The notes under the pieces are model-generated. The model was not told where the DNA came from. It worked only from the letters and a program-made list of their open reading frames with translations, and did no database searches. This document shows positions 7,537 through 15,638 of a stretch of DNA of 23,304 nucleotides, one piece after another (the stretch's first letter is position 1; every line of letters starts with the position of its first letter). Source of the DNA: Patescibacteria group bacterium. Its GTDB lineage: Bacteria > Patescibacteriota > Microgenomatia > UBA1400 > PJMF01. The translations under genes were made by a program, and so were the position numbers. The stretch is from contig JAHJBU010000077.1 of the NCBI GenBank assembly GCA_018813375.1, forward strand, positions 1 to 23,304. The letters are read 5' to 3'.

Positions 7537-8820
7537 ATGAAAATTGCTAGTATATTTGCTTTAGAAATTTTAGATTCTAGAGGAAATCCTACTGTAGAAA
7601 CAAAAATAATTTTGGAGAATGGTTTTAAAGCTAGAGCTGCTGTACCTTCTGGTGCTTCTACTGGTTCCAATGAAGCTTTGGAGTTGCGTGATGGCGGTAG
7701 CCGTTACGATGGTAAGGGTGTACGACAAGCAGTTAAAAATGTGAATGAAATTATTGCTCCAGCAGTCAAGGGTATGGATGTTACCGATCAAGTATTATTA
7801 GATAAAAAAATGTTAGAGTTAGACGGTACAGAAACGAAAAGTAAACTAGGTGCTAATACAATTCTATCAGTATCAATGGCAGCAGTCAAAGCCGCCGCCA
7901 TGGTTAAAAATCAAGAAACTTATGAATATATAGCTAGTTTATTTGGTCATGATACTAGTAAGTTTACTTTGCCAATTCCGATGATGAATGTTCTAAATGG
8001 TGGCAAGCATGCTGTGGGTTCAGCTGATATGCAAGAGTTTATGATTATGCCGGTTGGAGCTCCATCGATTACCGAGGCGGTTCGTTGGGGAGCGGAAGTA
8101 TTTCATACTCTGGGTAAAATTTTAAAGGCTCAAGGTTTTCAAACTACAGTTGGCGATGAAGGTGGCTATGCTCCTTCTCTAGGTTCCAACGAAGCTCCGC
8201 TAGATTTAATTGTGCAAGCAATCAAACAAGCTGGCTATAAACCAGGAGAAGAGATTTGTATTGCGCTTGATCCTGCAGCCACTGAAATTTATGAAGATGG
8301 CAAGTATCAATTGAAGACAGAAGGCAAAGCTTTAACTAGCGAAGAACTTGTAGAGCGATATGAACAATGGGTAGAAAAATATCCAATTGTTTCGATTGAA
8401 GATGGTTTGGCCGAAGATGATTGGGCTGGTTTTGCGCTTCAGATGAAAAAAATGGGAGATAAAGTTCAGATTGTGGGCGATGATTTGTTTGTGACTAATG
8501 CTAAATTTTTACAAAAAGGAATTGAGCTTAAAGCTGCTAATTCGATTTTGATTAAGCTTAATCAGATCGGGACTGTGACTGAAACAATTTCTACAATGAA
8601 GCTTGCCTTAGAAAATGGAATGACTGCAGTAGTCTCGCATCGATCTGGTGAAACAGAAGATCCTTTTATCGCTGATTTTGTGGTTGGTGCTGGGACTGGC
8701 CAAATTAAAACAGGTTCTCTTTCTAGGTCAGAAAGGATTAGTAAGTATAATCAATTGATGAGGATTGAAGCTCAATTGGGCGATAGAGCTCAAATGGCAA
8801 AATTCCCATTCAAAAGATAA
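7537..8820 (+). CDS. eno: Enolase
   Basis: Enolase converts 2-phosphoglycerate to phosphoenolpyruvate in glycolysis. The 427-aa protein matches bacterial enolase along its full length: start MKIASIFALEILDSRGNPTV, AAVPSGASTGSNEALELRDG, the Mg2+ and substrate loops (GGKHAVGSADMQEFMI; VGDEGGYAPSL), metal ligands in IALDPAA, SIEDGLAEDDW and VGDDLFVTN, the catalytic lysine in ILIKLNQIGT, and HRSGETED near the end. The next gene, gpmI, makes its substrate. No truncation or odd residues are apparent. Confidence 0.98.
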   Translation: MKIASIFALEILDSRGNPTVETKIILENGFKARAAVPSGASTGSNEALELRDGGSRYDGKGVRQAVKNVNEIIAPAVKGMDVTDQVLLDKKMLELDGTETKSKLGANTILSVSMAAVKAAAMVKNQETYEYIASLFGHDTSKFTLPIPMMNVLNGGKHAVGSADMQEFMIMPVGAPSITEAVRWGAEVFHTLGKILKAQGFQTTVGDEGGYAPSLGSNEAPLDLIVQAIKQAGYKPGEEICIALDPAATEIYEDGKYQLKTEGKALTSEELVERYEQWVEKYPIVSIEDGLAEDDWAGFALQMKKMGDKVQIVGDDLFVTNAKFLQKGIELKAANSILIKLNQIGTVTETISTMKLALENGMTAVVSHRSGETEDPFIADFVVGAGTGQIKTGSLSRSERISKYNQLMRIEAQLGDRAQMAKFPFKR

Positions 8821-8837
8821 AGAAGATAAGGATTTTT

Positions 8838-10358
8838 ATGAGTAATGAAAAACCTAAAGTGATGTTGGTTGTGATGGACGGCTGGGGTATTAAACATGAT
8901 TATCCAGGTAATGCTATTACTCAGGCCAATACTCCTTTTTATGATAGTTTGTTAGCTAAATATCCTCACACACAGCTGGATGTATCTGGAGAAGCTGTTG
9001 GTTTGCCCATGGGACAAATGGGTACATCTGAAGTAAATCATTTTACAATTGGTGCAGGTAAAGTAATTAATCAAGATTTAGTCAGAATAACTAAGGCGAT
9101 TGAAGATGGCTCTTTTTATGAAAATGAAAATTTATTAAAAACTTTTAAGCATGTTAAACAGCACAATAGCGCCTTACATGTGTGGGGATTAATTAGTGAC
9201 GGTGGGGTGCATTCTCACATCAGGCATGCGGTGGCGACAGTCAAAGCAGCTGCTAATGCCGGCTTAACTAAAGTTTATTTGCACGTAGTGACTGATGGGC
9301 GAGATACTTCCCCCACCAGTGGCGTCAGATTTGTGGAAGAGCTGGAAAATAATTTAGCCAGAATTGGTATCGGTAGGGTGGTTTCAATTGTAGGGCGTTA
9401 TTATGCGATGGATAGGGATAAAAATTGGGACCGCACTGATCAAGCTTTTAAGTTATATACAGCTGGTCAAGGAGAAAATTTTACTAATAGTACACAAGCA
9501 GTTCAAGCTAGTTATGATGCTGGTGTGACCGATGAGTTTATTAAGCCAGTAGTAGTTGGTGAGCCAGTTAAGGTAAGTGCCAATGATGCTTTTATTACTG
9601 TTAACTTCCGTAGCGATAGGCCAAAGCAGATTGTAGAAAAATTTATTGAGCAGAGACCAGAGAATTTATTAATCGCTACCATGACTCTCTACTCTGATGA
9701 GTATGACTCAAAAGTAGAGGTGATCTTTCCGCAAGATGAAGTAGATGTTTATTTGGGAAAAATTATTTCTCAAGCTGGATTAAAACAACTCCATATTACT
9801 GAAACAGAAAAATTTAATCACATGACATTTTTTTTAAATTGTAAACATAATGACGCCGATCCCGGTGAGGATAGGTTTATGTTTGACTCTTACAGTGATA
9901 TTGCGACTCATGATGAGCGACCAGAAATGAGAGCGCCTGATATCGCTGATAAGATTGTGGAAAACATTAGAAATGGTGATCACTCAGCAATTTTTACAAA
10001 TCTTTGTAATGCCGATATGGTTGGTCACACCGGCAATATTCCTGCCGCAATTAAAGGATGCGAGGCAGTTGATCAAGCTTTGGGAAAAATTGTGCCAGCA
10101 GCATTAGAGCACGGTTTTACAGTTTTTATCACTGCTGACCATGGCAATGCAGAAGAAATGCTGACTGAGCCTACTGATGGTAGTGAGCCACAGATGATCA
10201 CTTCTCATAGCACGAATCCAGTGCCATTAATTATGGTTTCAAATCAATATCAAGAGTTGGCTCATCAGAATGGGAGTCTGATTGATATTGCGCCAACGAT
10301 GTTGAAGATTTTAGGGCTGGAAATCCCAGAGGAGATGGTGGGTGAGAGTTTTGTGTAG
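8838..10358 (+). CDS. gpmI: 2,3-bisphosphoglycerate-independent phosphoglycerate mutase
   Basis: The enzyme interconverts 3- and 2-phosphoglycerate using two Mn2+ ions and a phosphoserine intermediate, just before enolase in glycolysis. The 506-aa protein has the first metal site VVMDGWG, the nucleophile Ser64 in MGTSEVNHFTIGAGKV, the substrate loop VTDGRDTSP, NFRSDRPKQ, and the C-terminal metal ligands in ADMVGHTGN, ITADHGNAEEM and SHSTNPVPLI. The canonical GNSEVGH around the serine is GTSEVNH here; the serine itself is kept. It starts 17 bases after eno behind AAGGA, so the two form a glycolytic pair. Confidence 0.96.
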   Translation: MSNEKPKVMLVVMDGWGIKHDYPGNAITQANTPFYDSLLAKYPHTQLDVSGEAVGLPMGQMGTSEVNHFTIGAGKVINQDLVRITKAIEDGSFYENENLLKTFKHVKQHNSALHVWGLISDGGVHSHIRHAVATVKAAANAGLTKVYLHVVTDGRDTSPTSGVRFVEELENNLARIGIGRVVSIVGRYYAMDRDKNWDRTDQAFKLYTAGQGENFTNSTQAVQASYDAGVTDEFIKPVVVGEPVKVSANDAFITVNFRSDRPKQIVEKFIEQRPENLLIATMTLYSDEYDSKVEVIFPQDEVDVYLGKIISQAGLKQLHITETEKFNHMTFFLNCKHNDADPGEDRFMFDSYSDIATHDERPEMRAPDIADKIVENIRNGDHSAIFTNLCNADMVGHTGNIPAAIKGCEAVDQALGKIVPAALEHGFTVFITADHGNAEEMLTEPTDGSEPQMITSHSTNPVPLIMVSNQYQELAHQNGSLIDIAPTMLKILGLEIPEEMVGESFV

Positions 10359-10406
10359 AATTTAGGAAAATACTTAGCTGGAGTGCTGGCGTTTTGTCCT
10401 TAAGCT

Positions 10407-10415
10407 TGCTAGAAT
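10407..10415 (+). promoter_or_regulatory. Extended -10 promoter of tRNA-Asn
   Basis: TG-C-TAGAAT is an extended -10 motif placing the start near 10422, 17 bases before the tRNA. No good -35 is visible, as often with extended -10 promoters. Confidence 0.4.
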
Positions 10416-10438
10416 AGCCAAGTTAATTAACAAATAAA

Positions 10439-10513
10439 TCCCCGGTAGCTCAATGGCGGAGCAGGAAGCTGTTAACTTCAAGGTTGCTGGTTCGAGTCCA
10501 GCCCGGGGAGCCA
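10439..10513 (+). tRNA. tRNA-Asn (anticodon GTT), CCA encoded
   Basis: The sequence folds as a cloverleaf: acceptor TCCCCGG (10439-10445) with CCGGGGA (10503-10509), D stem GCTC/GAGC, anticodon loop CTGTTAA (10469-10475, anticodon GTT at 10471-10473), T arm GCTGG-TTCGAGT-CCAGC (10486-10502), discriminator G and encoded CCA (10511-10513). It closely resembles bacterial tRNA-Asn. The outermost anticodon-stem pair is a G-A mismatch (10464 with 10480). The 3' part is overlapped antisense by the recombinase gene, marking the attachment site of the element to the right. Confidence 0.96.
10478..10513. other. Left attachment site region (tRNA-Asn 3' end)
   Basis: The tRNA 3' end is the boundary between core genes and the element. 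The recombinase frame runs into it, so its last 11 residues WLPGLDSNQQP and its stop are antisense tRNA sequence. The exact crossover within or next to this stretch cannot be fixed without the other end; I found no second copy by eye. Confidence 0.6.
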
Positions 10514-12085
10514 GATGGGATGCTTAGGGTGCAAAGCATCCTTTTTGATTGAACTGTCGGATAATTCTTGATGTTCGAAAGTTTCTTTTTCCAAACCCTC
10601 CAAATTTTCCACTTTAGAACAATTTGTCTTACTTACTGCCTCAGACAGGATCTTAAAGGCTCGGGAGTATTCCCAAGAGAGTTTGCCTTCATCTAAAATC
10701 AGTTTCTTGAAAACTAACCTGATCAGGGCGCGTTGTTCGTCCAACATCTCCTTCTTTTTGGCGGTCAAATAGATTTCTTTGGCTCTTTGGGAGAGCTCAT
10801 AGAGATTGATGCCGAGGTTTAAGTAGCCGGTGCTGGCGGTAGAGTGTCTTTTGATAGTTTCGGTCAGTTCGTCTTTTTCTTTGGAGTACTGCTTGAATTT
10901 GCGGTTATAAAATTCCTGGGTGATTTTTTCATCGAGTTTGTCATCGTATAACTTGTCCATTCGCCTGCTAACCGCCTCGTAGCGTGTTTCCAGCTCGCCC
11001 ACGGTGCTGTTGTGATACTGGACTTCGTCCTGATGGCTTTCTTTGAGCGCCTTCTTGAGCCATTCGGTGATTCGTTTATTTTTGATACGAAGATTCTCAA
11101 AGCCAGCCAAGAGCTGTTCTTCGGTCCCGGGTTCTTTAACCCATGTTTTCTGGGGACATTTGTTGTAGTGGTTGCAGTGACCATAGCGATGACCTCGGTG
11201 AAGTTCCCAAGTGATCAGCCCTTTACAGGTAGCGCAGCGGATTAAACCTTTGAATAAATAACTGTGTTTCATATAAGTGGGTGTGGTTTTGCTTTTGAGT
11301 AGCTTCTGAACTTTGTCGAATACCTCTTTGCTGATTAAAGGCTCCTGTTTGCCTTCGTAAATTTCATCATTCCATCTAATCTTACCCATGTAGAAAGGAT
11401 CGCGTAGCAGGGAGTGAGTTCGGCTGACTGCCAGCTTGTTGCCCTGAGGCGATCTCATGCCTTCTTTGTACATGGTGTTGGCCAGCTTCTTGATGGAATA
11501 GTCGCCGGAAGCGTAGAGTTCAAACATTTTGATCACCAGCTTGGATGCTCCCTCATCAACGATGTGGATCTTGTGGCCGGTTTCGCCCACGGTTTTGTAG
11601 CCTAGTGGTGGTCTGGTGGGTAGCCAGCCTTGAGCCAGCTTTTCTTTTTGTCCCTTCTTAACGTTTTCGGAAAGGAGTCTGACGTAGTACTCGGCTGTTG
11701 CTACCTTGACTCGCCACATAAACCATTCGTGGGAGCGAGAGGAGTTGTGCAGGACACAGGCTTCTTTGGCTAAGTGGATTTGGTGATTTTCGCTTTCAGT
11801 AATCCATTGGTCAATGGTGGGCACATCAGAGAAGTTTCTGGTCAAGCGGTCAGTGGTTTCGACAATGATGGCACAGATATTGTGCTTCCTGACATAGGTG
11901 ATCATCTCCTCAAAGACCTTGCGTTGGCTTTTGCCTGCGGCTGATTCAGAGATAGCAAAGACTTTTTTGACTTCCAGTCCTTGCTTGTCGCCATATTCCC
12001 TGAGGAACTTCTCCTGAGCAGGGAGGGAGTAGCCCGTTTCTTCTTGTTCTTTGCTGGAGACTCGGCAAAATATAACGCTTTTCAT
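10478..12085 (-). CDS. Large serine recombinase (integrase)
   Basis: The protein probably integrates and excises the element next to tRNA-Asn. At 535 aa it has the three parts of a large serine recombinase. The catalytic resolvase domain spans residues 1 to about 140 (FCRVSSKEQEETGYSLPAQE with nucleophile Ser10, SAAGKSQRKVFEEM, TTDRLTRN). The recombinase domain follows (PLGYKTVG, IKKLANTMYKEGMRSPQG, LLRDPFYMGKIRW). The zinc ribbon is CATCK...HCNHYNKC. A lysine/glutamate-rich coiled-coil segment follows. Its last 11 codons lie antisense in tRNA-Asn, so the present C-terminus was created by integration. The ATG overlaps the previous stop (ATGA), so it is the last gene of the minus-strand operon. 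The region is visibly more GC-rich than the core genes, consistent with transfer. Confidence 0.93.
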   Translation of the reverse strand: MKSVIFCRVSSKEQEETGYSLPAQEKFLREYGDKQGLEVKKVFAISESAAGKSQRKVFEEMITYVRKHNICAIIVETTDRLTRNFSDVPTIDQWITESENHQIHLAKEACVLHNSSRSHEWFMWRVKVATAEYYVRLLSENVKKGQKEKLAQGWLPTRPPLGYKTVGETGHKIHIVDEGASKLVIKMFELYASGDYSIKKLANTMYKEGMRSPQGNKLAVSRTHSLLRDPFYMGKIRWNDEIYEGKQEPLISKEVFDKVQKLLKSKTTPTYMKHSYLFKGLIRCATCKGLITWELHRGHRYGHCNHYNKCPQKTWVKEPGTEEQLLAGFENLRIKNKRITEWLKKALKESHQDEVQYHNSTVGELETRYEAVSRRMDKLYDDKLDEKITQEFYNRKFKQYSKEKDELTETIKRHSTASTGYLNLGINLYELSQRAKEIYLTAKKKEMLDEQRALIRLVFKKLILDEGKLSWEYSRAFKILSEAVSKTNCSKVENLEGLEKETFEHQELSDSSIKKDALHPKHPIWLPGLDSNQQP

Positions 12086-12525
12086 AGGCAGAGCTTTTTC
12101 AAGACAACAACATATAGGTAACTCGAGGGAATATCAAATTGAATCAGGACATTCCGCATATACTGGGCTATACACGGAAGCAGGAGAAATGTGTTCAAAA
12201 CCACCGACGTTTCACCGTCACCATACCGAAGGGTCTCCAGGCTAAGAGTTCTAAAATCCGGTGAAGTTTCAGTGAAGCGCCGGTGAACCTTAATTGGCGC
12301 AACTTTGACGAAGAGTTGACGCAGGTTTTCCGTCCCATTTCTGTCCACCTTTTGTACACTCTGTTTAGCCTGAAAATCCTCAAAATCCGCTCTCATTTTG
12401 CCCACCTTCTGCCCTACATAAAAAGCTGACCAAGTTTTGACCAGGAATTGACCAAACTTCCTTATCTGCTCTTCTGTCCAGTTCTCGTACAGTTTTTGCA
12501 TAGGGTTGAGTTGTTTGTTTTTCAT
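12082..12525 (-). CDS. Hypothetical element protein, 147 aa
   Basis: I do not recognise this protein. The N-terminal half is charged and probably helical (MQKLYENWTEEQIRKFGQFL, YVGQKVGKMRADFEDFQAKQ). The C-terminal part (TSVVLNTFLLLPCIAQYMRN, then IPSSYLYVVVLKK) is hydrophobic and less protein-like, so an earlier frameshift or read-through extension is possible. It overlaps the recombinase start by four bases (ATGA), which indicates translational coupling. A position directly upstream of an integrase would suit a recombination directionality factor or DNA-binding accessory protein, but no motif shows it. Confidence 0.55.
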   Translation of the reverse strand: MKNKQLNPMQKLYENWTEEQIRKFGQFLVKTWSAFYVGQKVGKMRADFEDFQAKQSVQKVDRNGTENLRQLFVKVAPIKVHRRFTETSPDFRTLSLETLRYGDGETSVVLNTFLLLPCIAQYMRNVLIQFDIPSSYLYVVVLKKLCL

Positions 12526-12554
12526 AAACGGCGCCGTTTTCGTTAAATTTTTTG

Positions 12555-13058
12555 TTAAAAACTCCTTCTAGTTTGTTTATCGTCTTTCCGTGACGCATTG
12601 ATGTGCAATGAATTGGCGAGTTTAGCCTTGTTTGCATTAAGATCCTCCAATTGTTGTTGCCTCCGTATGATGATGGTGTCATGCGGAGCGAAGATAGTGA
12701 TGATGTTTTGGTTGAGCTGGTAGCCATTACTGGCAAAGAGAAATTTACCTTTAACCTTGTCCTTCTTCTTACGAAAGACTTTGATTAAAGGCTCGCCTTC
12801 AAAACATGCTTTCTCTAATGAAGCAATTCTCCGGCTGACGCTGCTGGCCACACTGCTTAAACCAAGGAGTTGCTTGAGTTTGCTCTGAGAGGGGTAACAC
12901 TCGCCCTTTTTGTTCATGAATACCGCTAAGGCAGTGAAGGTATGCCATTGGTCGGCAGTGATCTGCGCCAAAAGAAGTTCCTTGAAAATAGGATTTCTCC
13001 AAATTTGGAGGTACAGATTGTCTGCCGGTGGTTTCTGTTTTGACATTTTCATTTTCAT
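12555..13058 (-). CDS. Winged-helix protein resembling replication initiators (HTH_36-like)
   Basis: The 167-aa product has FTALAVFMNKKGECYPSQSK followed by LKQLLGLSSVASSVSRRIASLE. This is the pattern of HTH_36-type winged-helix domains, where a short helix, 'G-cyPSq--L---lG-S---v-R-i--L', precedes a wing (PLIKVFRKKKDKVKGKFLFASNGYQL). Such domains occur in plasmid and phage replication initiators and primosome-loading proteins. The C-terminus is basic and low-complexity (IIIRRQQQLEDLNANKAKLA). It starts 16 bases after the small ORF upstream. Alternative start codons ATG (13058) and the ATG two codons later are both possible. It probably binds element DNA for replication or regulation; that is inference. 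Confidence 0.65.
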   Translation of the reverse strand: MKMKMSKQKPPADNLYLQIWRNPIFKELLLAQITADQWHTFTALAVFMNKKGECYPSQSKLKQLLGLSSVASSVSRRIASLEKACFEGEPLIKVFRKKKDKVKGKFLFASNGYQLNQNIITIFAPHDTIIIRRQQQLEDLNANKAKLANSLHINASRKDDKQTRRSF

Positions 13059-13074
13059 TTATTGACCAAGCTTC

Positions 13075-13230
13075 TTAAGAGCTATTGGTTTCGGTTTCAA
13101 TCTTCATGGCCGTTTCTGCAAACTGGACCAGGGTTGTTGCCACTTCCATTACTTCAGCCAAGATCAGTTCGATTCCGTAGTCTTCTTCAATAATTTTCTT
13201 CAGCTCGAGTAATAGTTGTTGGCTTACCAT
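13075..13230 (-). CDS. Small hypothetical protein, 51 aa
   Basis: The ORF begins with ATG at 13230, overlapping the end of the preceding DUF5659-like gene by seven bases (ATGGTAA), and ends 16 bases before the winged-helix gene. The product (MVSQQLLLELKKIIEEDYGI, then ELILAEVMEVATTLVQFAET) is acidic, entirely helical in appearance and amphipathic, without cysteines. The tight overlap and lack of any other gene in the gap support a real gene. Function unknown; a small dimerising partner is possible. Confidence 0.6.
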   Translation of the reverse strand: MVSQQLLLELKKIIEEDYGIELILAEVMEVATTLVQFAETAMKIETETNSS

Positions 13231-13484
13231 GGTCGTTTTTCCGCATATAAGCGATTCTTAACGTCGCGCAATTGGTTAAAGAAAACCTGGGGAGAAATCT
13301 GAAGTTGGTTAGAGAAAAACTGATCAGCTAAATCTTCCAGTTCAGGACACCTGCGAAAAACAAAGACTGCCTTGCGGGGATTGGACCTATCAATATCTTC
13401 AATGGGAAACTTAAGAGAGAGGGTGGTGACCAATGCAAGATCACTGGTCAAATAATGGGTAGAGTTATATTGCGACTGTGACAT
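13224..13484 (-). CDS. DUF5659-like protein
   Basis: The 86-aa product has YLTSDLALVTTLSLKFPIED at the N-terminus, then AVFVFRRCPELEDLADQFFS and PQVFFNQLRDVKNRLYAEK. A 't-Dl-La--L', 'v-FvF-----le-l---y', '--ff---k-lk--iY' layout is that of DUF5659, small proteins frequent in Patescibacteria mobile regions; I am matching from memory. It is the first gene of the element's minus-strand operon. Function unknown. No clear ribosome binding site precedes the ATG. Confidence 0.6.
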   Translation of the reverse strand: MSQSQYNSTHYLTSDLALVTTLSLKFPIEDIDRSNPRKAVFVFRRCPELEDLADQFFSNQLQISPQVFFNQLRDVKNRLYAEKRPW

Positions 13485-13660
13485 AGGTATTCAAAAATGA
13501 ATTAACTATGTTCAGCCTAGCCGGAGTCTTATGTTTATCTCAATAAACTTTGTGGTGATTTATGTTAAGGAGTGAAGACAAGTAGTAATAATTCTCTGGT
13601 AAGAAAGGGTTACTTTTGTTACACTACAGTTAGTTAAAATAAAGAGTTTTAAGGCTAAAA

Positions 13661-14902
13661 ATGATTAAACACAATATTGTATATAACCCAGTAGTAGATT
13701 GGAGATTTGATTTAGCAAAAGCTGAAGGATCCTTGCTTTGGGACAAAGAAGGGAAACAATATATTGATTTTAGTAGTGGTTGGAATACTACCAACTTGGG
13801 ATGGAATAATCCGGAAGTAAACAAGGCTGTTTCTGACCAGGCTCATAAAAATGTCTACGCTCCAATGTGGACCGCAGATGAAGTACAGTCGAAATATGCT
13901 AAAAAATTGACTGACGCTTTTCCTGAAGAACTAGATGTTGTTTGTCGAGCTACCGGTGGCACAGAAGCTAACGAAATGGCTTTAAAGATTGCCCGTGCTG
14001 TTACGGGAAGATCTCAAATAGTTAGTTTTGCTCATACTTATCATGGTCAGTCATTTGGCACTTTGGCCTTAGGCTTCGTTCCTGCCTATGTAAAACAAAT
14101 TGCTCCACTGGTTCCTGAATTTATACAGATGGATTACCCCAATGCTTTTGCAGAACAACCTGAGGAAAAAACTCTAGAGAAGTTTTTAACCGAGCTTGAG
14201 AAGCATCTGAAAACTGAAAAAGTTGCAGCAGTATTTACTGAACCAGGGTTGATCACCGGTTGGGGTTCAATGCTACAAGCTCCCAAAGGATATCTTACTG
14301 CTGTCAGAGAACTTACTCAGAAATATGGAACACTACTGGTTGTCGATGAAGTAGGAACGGGGTTCAGTCGCACAGGGAAGCTATTCGGAATTGAACATGA
14401 GGAAGTTATACCGGACATTGTTACATTGGCAAAAGGAATATCTAACGGTGCAGGAGCGATCGGAGCTGTAGTGACTAAGGGTAAAATGGTCGAAGAATAT
14501 GCCGGAGCCTTTAAACCTACCTCTACATTCGGTTGGAATCCACTTGCTTGTGCTGCTGCATTGAAAAATCTCGAGATTCACCAAAGAGATAAAGTTTGGG
14601 AAGAAGCAGATAGAAAAGGGAAACTGGTAAAAGCTGAGCTCGAAAAACAGTTGTCTGACGATAAGAATATGCAAAACTTGAGAGGCTTGGGGTTGGAAAT
14701 AGCTTTTGACATTAGCTCTGATAATAAAGAAGGTGAAGACAACAGTGAACTTTCGACCGTAATTGTAGATCGATGTTTTGAAAAAGGGCTTCATTTAGCC
14801 GATGCGGGAGACTGTATTCAGATTATGCCACCCCTTACGATTTCTGAAGACCAACTTAAAGAGGGGCTAGAGACATTAATCTCAGTCATTAAAAGTTTAT
14901 GA
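13661..14902 (+). CDS. Class III aminotransferase (PLP-dependent)
   Basis: The 413-aa enzyme belongs to the acetylornithine/4-aminobutyrate aminotransferase group, which moves an amino group between an omega-amine or amino acid and a keto acid. Visible motifs are YIDFSSGWNTTNLGWNNPEV, the PLP phosphate loop ATGGTEANEMALKIARAVTG, HTYHGQSFGTLA, LLVVDEVGTGFSRTG with the pyridine-N partner Asp229, TLAKGISNGAGAIGAVVTKG with Schiff-base Lys258, and TSTFGWNPLACAAAL. The substrate cannot be read. AAGG lies six bases before the ATG. It opens a run of overlapping genes that includes two NAD(P)-dependent dehydrogenases, so it may aminate or deaminate a product of those. Confidence 0.92.
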   Translation: MIKHNIVYNPVVDWRFDLAKAEGSLLWDKEGKQYIDFSSGWNTTNLGWNNPEVNKAVSDQAHKNVYAPMWTADEVQSKYAKKLTDAFPEELDVVCRATGGTEANEMALKIARAVTGRSQIVSFAHTYHGQSFGTLALGFVPAYVKQIAPLVPEFIQMDYPNAFAEQPEEKTLEKFLTELEKHLKTEKVAAVFTEPGLITGWGSMLQAPKGYLTAVRELTQKYGTLLVVDEVGTGFSRTGKLFGIEHEEVIPDIVTLAKGISNGAGAIGAVVTKGKMVEEYAGAFKPTSTFGWNPLACAAALKNLEIHQRDKVWEEADRKGKLVKAELEKQLSDDKNMQNLRGLGLEIAFDISSDNKEGEDNSELSTVIVDRCFEKGLHLADAGDCIQIMPPLTISEDQLKEGLETLISVIKSL

Positions 14903-15636
14903 AAAATAAATTTGCAATCGTCACAGGATCATCAACAGGAATAGGTAGAGCCATAGCTCTTGCACTGGCTAAAGAAGGCGTATTTATTGCCCTGGCTGGT
15001 CGCACTCAAGACAAACTTCTCAAAACCAAGACCTTGATTGCTCAAAATGGTGGCCAGGCAGAAGTGTTCATCGGTGATTTCACCAAGTTAGATTCCCTTG
15101 AAGCATTGATTGCCTCTATAAAACAGCGAACTGACAAAGTAGATATTCTGGTCAATGTGGCCGGCATTTGGCATGGCAAAGATGAGGTGTATGCTGAAAA
15201 AGATTTTGAGTCATTCTCTAGAGAAGTGATTCTTGATACTTATGCTGTTTGGCTGACGGCACCTACTTTACTAGCTCATGCCTTTATTCCTTTAATGCCT
15301 AAAGGTGGCAAAATAATCAATATCTCTGGAACGTTTGAAAATGGAGCTAAAGGTTGGTTGCCTTACTTTGTTTCCAAGAAAGCGGTTGAAGATTTAACTA
15401 TTGGTTTGGCTGAAGAATTAAAAGACAAAGATATCCAGGTCAATGCCATTTCTCCTTCGGACACGGCAACAGAGGCCTATCAAAAGTACTTCCCTCAGTA
15501 TATGGATGAAGCCATTGAACCGGACAAAATTGGTGAATATGCAGTTTATTTGTGTTCAGAGGAAGCAAAGGAAATTACGGGCAAAGTTTTTGTTATGAAG
15601 AAAGACAAGGAACCCTACGAGGGGTATCACACATAA
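14899..15636 (+). CDS. Short-chain dehydrogenase/reductase (SDR)
   Basis: The 245-aa protein is a classical SDR: NAD(P)-binding TGSSTGIGRAIALALAKEG at the N-terminus, NVAGIWH (usual NNAG), the catalytic serine region IINISGTF, and the YxxxK pair in PYFVSKKAVEDL, followed by VNAISPSDTATEAY. AGRTQDK after the second strand suggests NADPH preference. It would oxidise or reduce an alcohol/carbonyl. The ATG overlaps the aminotransferase stop (ATGA), so the two are coupled. The substrate is unknown. Confidence 0.9.
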   Translation: MKNKFAIVTGSSTGIGRAIALALAKEGVFIALAGRTQDKLLKTKTLIAQNGGQAEVFIGDFTKLDSLEALIASIKQRTDKVDILVNVAGIWHGKDEVYAEKDFESFSREVILDTYAVWLTAPTLLAHAFIPLMPKGGKIINISGTFENGAKGWLPYFVSKKAVEDLTIGLAEELKDKDIQVNAISPSDTATEAYQKYFPQYMDEAIEPDKIGEYAVYLCSEEAKEITGKVFVMKKDKEPYEGYHT

Positions 15637-15638
15637 AT

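Noticed and set aside
10864..11605. ORFs on both strands inside the recombinase region
   Set aside because: They lie in other frames of a gene with complete domain motifs and have no recognisable domains or binding sites of their own.
12051..12736. Overlapping ORFs of 62-118 aa around the 147-aa gene
   Set aside because: They are in alternative frames, low in plausibility (arginine/serine-rich), and do not connect to the neighbours as the chosen frame does through ATGA.
13485..13660. Right end of the integrated element
   Set aside because: I looked for a copy of the tRNA 3' end here (CAGCCTAGCCGGAGTC is only vaguely similar to CCAGCCCGGGGAGCCA); the match is too poor, and accessory genes continue beyond it.
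15552..15638. Longer N-terminus of the LDH2-family dehydrogenase starting at 15552
   Set aside because: The extension overlaps the SDR gene out of frame and is unlike any dehydrogenase start; ATG at 15639 has a good ribosome binding site.
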